From positions 1,560,001 to 1,624,000 of the forward strand of contig NC_090954.1 in assembly GCF_040807025.1 (NCBI RefSeq): a stretch of DNA of 64,000 nt. Direction: 5' to 3'. The translations under genes were made by a program, and so were the position numbers. This document shows positions 63,001 to 64,000 of the stretch, piece after piece (the stretch's first letter is position 1; every line of letters begins with the position of its first letter). This stretch comes from Struthio camelus (taxonomy: Eukaryota; Chordata; Aves; Struthioniformes; Struthionidae). The notes under the pieces are model-generated. The model was not told the origin of the DNA. It did no database searches and worked only from the letters and a program-made list of their open reading frames with translations.

Positions 63001-64000
63001 CAGCTTTTCCTCTCTCAGCTAATTATTACAGTCCTTGTCTAATGATGCATTTGGTATTGAATTATATATTTTTAAAAGTTCTTATGCTTGTCTTAGCTGG
63101 AAATATGTTCTGGCCTGTCTTGTAATTCCTTCTGCAGCCTCATTGGCGTTCGGTAATGTATACAAAATTATTAAGTTGCTAAGATTGTGGTGTAAGTCAC
63201 TTGAGGTTTAAAAGTGTTTTTTAATGAATAACAATCCTGGGCAACTAGAAACAATTTTAAGAAATTCCAAGCACTAATGAAGGAAACCATTTAAGGACAT
63301 CCTGAGCTTTAAATGTATGCCAAGGGCTTTCTCTGCATGGAGCTGGAAGAAGCACGTACTTTACTGTCCTCCTGAGCCAGGGTCCTGGTGCCTGACCTCC
63401 CCTTGTTTCCTGTAGTGAGAACAGGAGCAAGGTCAGCAGTAAAATAACTCAGTGCGAATTAGGTGAAATGCATTTTCCTGCCAGCACTGAAATCAGATGG
63501 AGAATATCTCTCCCTTTTGTTGCAGAATAGTCCTCTGCAGTGATTAGATATGACTGGGAAATACAGTACCCTTCACCAGCTTGTGAGATTTGAGCCATGT
63601 ACCAGTGCCCCATGCAGCTGCTGGTGTGGTAGCAACGTAATTGTGCAGAATTTCCCAACTTTGTAGCCAAAATAGGAAAATGGTCAAAACGGAAACAAAA
63701 GTCACTCAAGCAAATCTAAATTAGAGCAATTCGTGATTCAGTTTGCAGTCACGCTTCCTGTTGCAATGAAAGTTTCCCATTCAGAGGTTTATATGCATTT
63801 GAGCTTTTCACAAGCTACCAGTAAACTATTGCAATAGAACTGTGACCAGTTAGTAACCTCTCAGTTGCATCCTAGCTGTACAGTAAGCTACAGGACAGCA
63901 GTCAAAGCCAAGTATTTCACTCTACGAGCAGAGGATTCCACAATGGGAGTGAATGCTGTAAACTGCTAGCAAAGCAGAGCTTACTGAGCCCAGTGGGCAG

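Larger units (their letters stand above)
58698..64000. other. Non-coding, nothing recognised
   Basis: AT-rich unique DNA with G11, TA/CA and T13 simple repeats. A 163-codon plus frame at 60631-61122 starts at TTG, is leucine-rich and is matched by an open frame on the opposite strand, so it is probably fortuitous. Confidence 0.55.

Noticed and set aside
1..64000. CRISPR array, operon, phage or other prokaryotic system
   Set aside because: No regularly spaced repeats or compact gene clusters are present, and the sequence is vertebrate with CR1 LINEs.

Overview
This window looks like vertebrate nuclear DNA, most likely from a bird. It is AT-rich and CpG-poor, apart from a few sharp CpG-rich islands. 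It has no Alu-like SINEs and a low repeat load. Its recognisable interspersed repeats are almost all CR1-type LINEs, several ending in the octamer-like ATTCTGTG/ATTCTATG 3' tail typical of archosaur CR1. That tail, the 3' end sequence and the sparse repeats favour a bird; a crocodilian is the main alternative. I could not assign a species or chromosome.

I found no protein-coding gene that I can name. Most long open frames either start at non-ATG codons, which means nothing in a vertebrate, or are by-products of GC-rich DNA. The window reads as intergenic or large-intron sequence.

Layout: 1-6.3 kb, AT-rich non-coding DNA with one old CR1 3' end. 6.3-7.5 kb, a CpG-enriched stretch ending in a small CpG island. 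11.37-12.18 kb, a strong CpG island (about 100 CpGs by hand count) and the best promoter candidate. 12.2-33.6 kb, quiet DNA with three CR1 3' fragments (minus, plus, minus) and simple repeats. 33.6-35.4 kb, a MIR-like core followed by a GC-richer, CpG-poor stretch. 41.55-41.86 kb, an ancient LINE reverse-transcriptase remnant. 42.1-44.9 kb, several CpG-enriched minus-strand open segments that could be exons of an unrecognised gene, weakly supported. 48.1-48.25 kb, a very small CpG-rich patch carrying a good splice-donor-like site. 58.0-58.7 kb, the longest CR1 copy. The rest is ordinary AT-rich sequence with microsatellites, G-runs (one of 21 G) and short perfect palindromes.

I see no CRISPR array, no operon, no recognisable tRNA, rRNA or microRNA gene, and no convincing new biological system. 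The observations most worth checking are the orphan CpG islands, the 42-45 kb open segments and the old LINE coding remnant.
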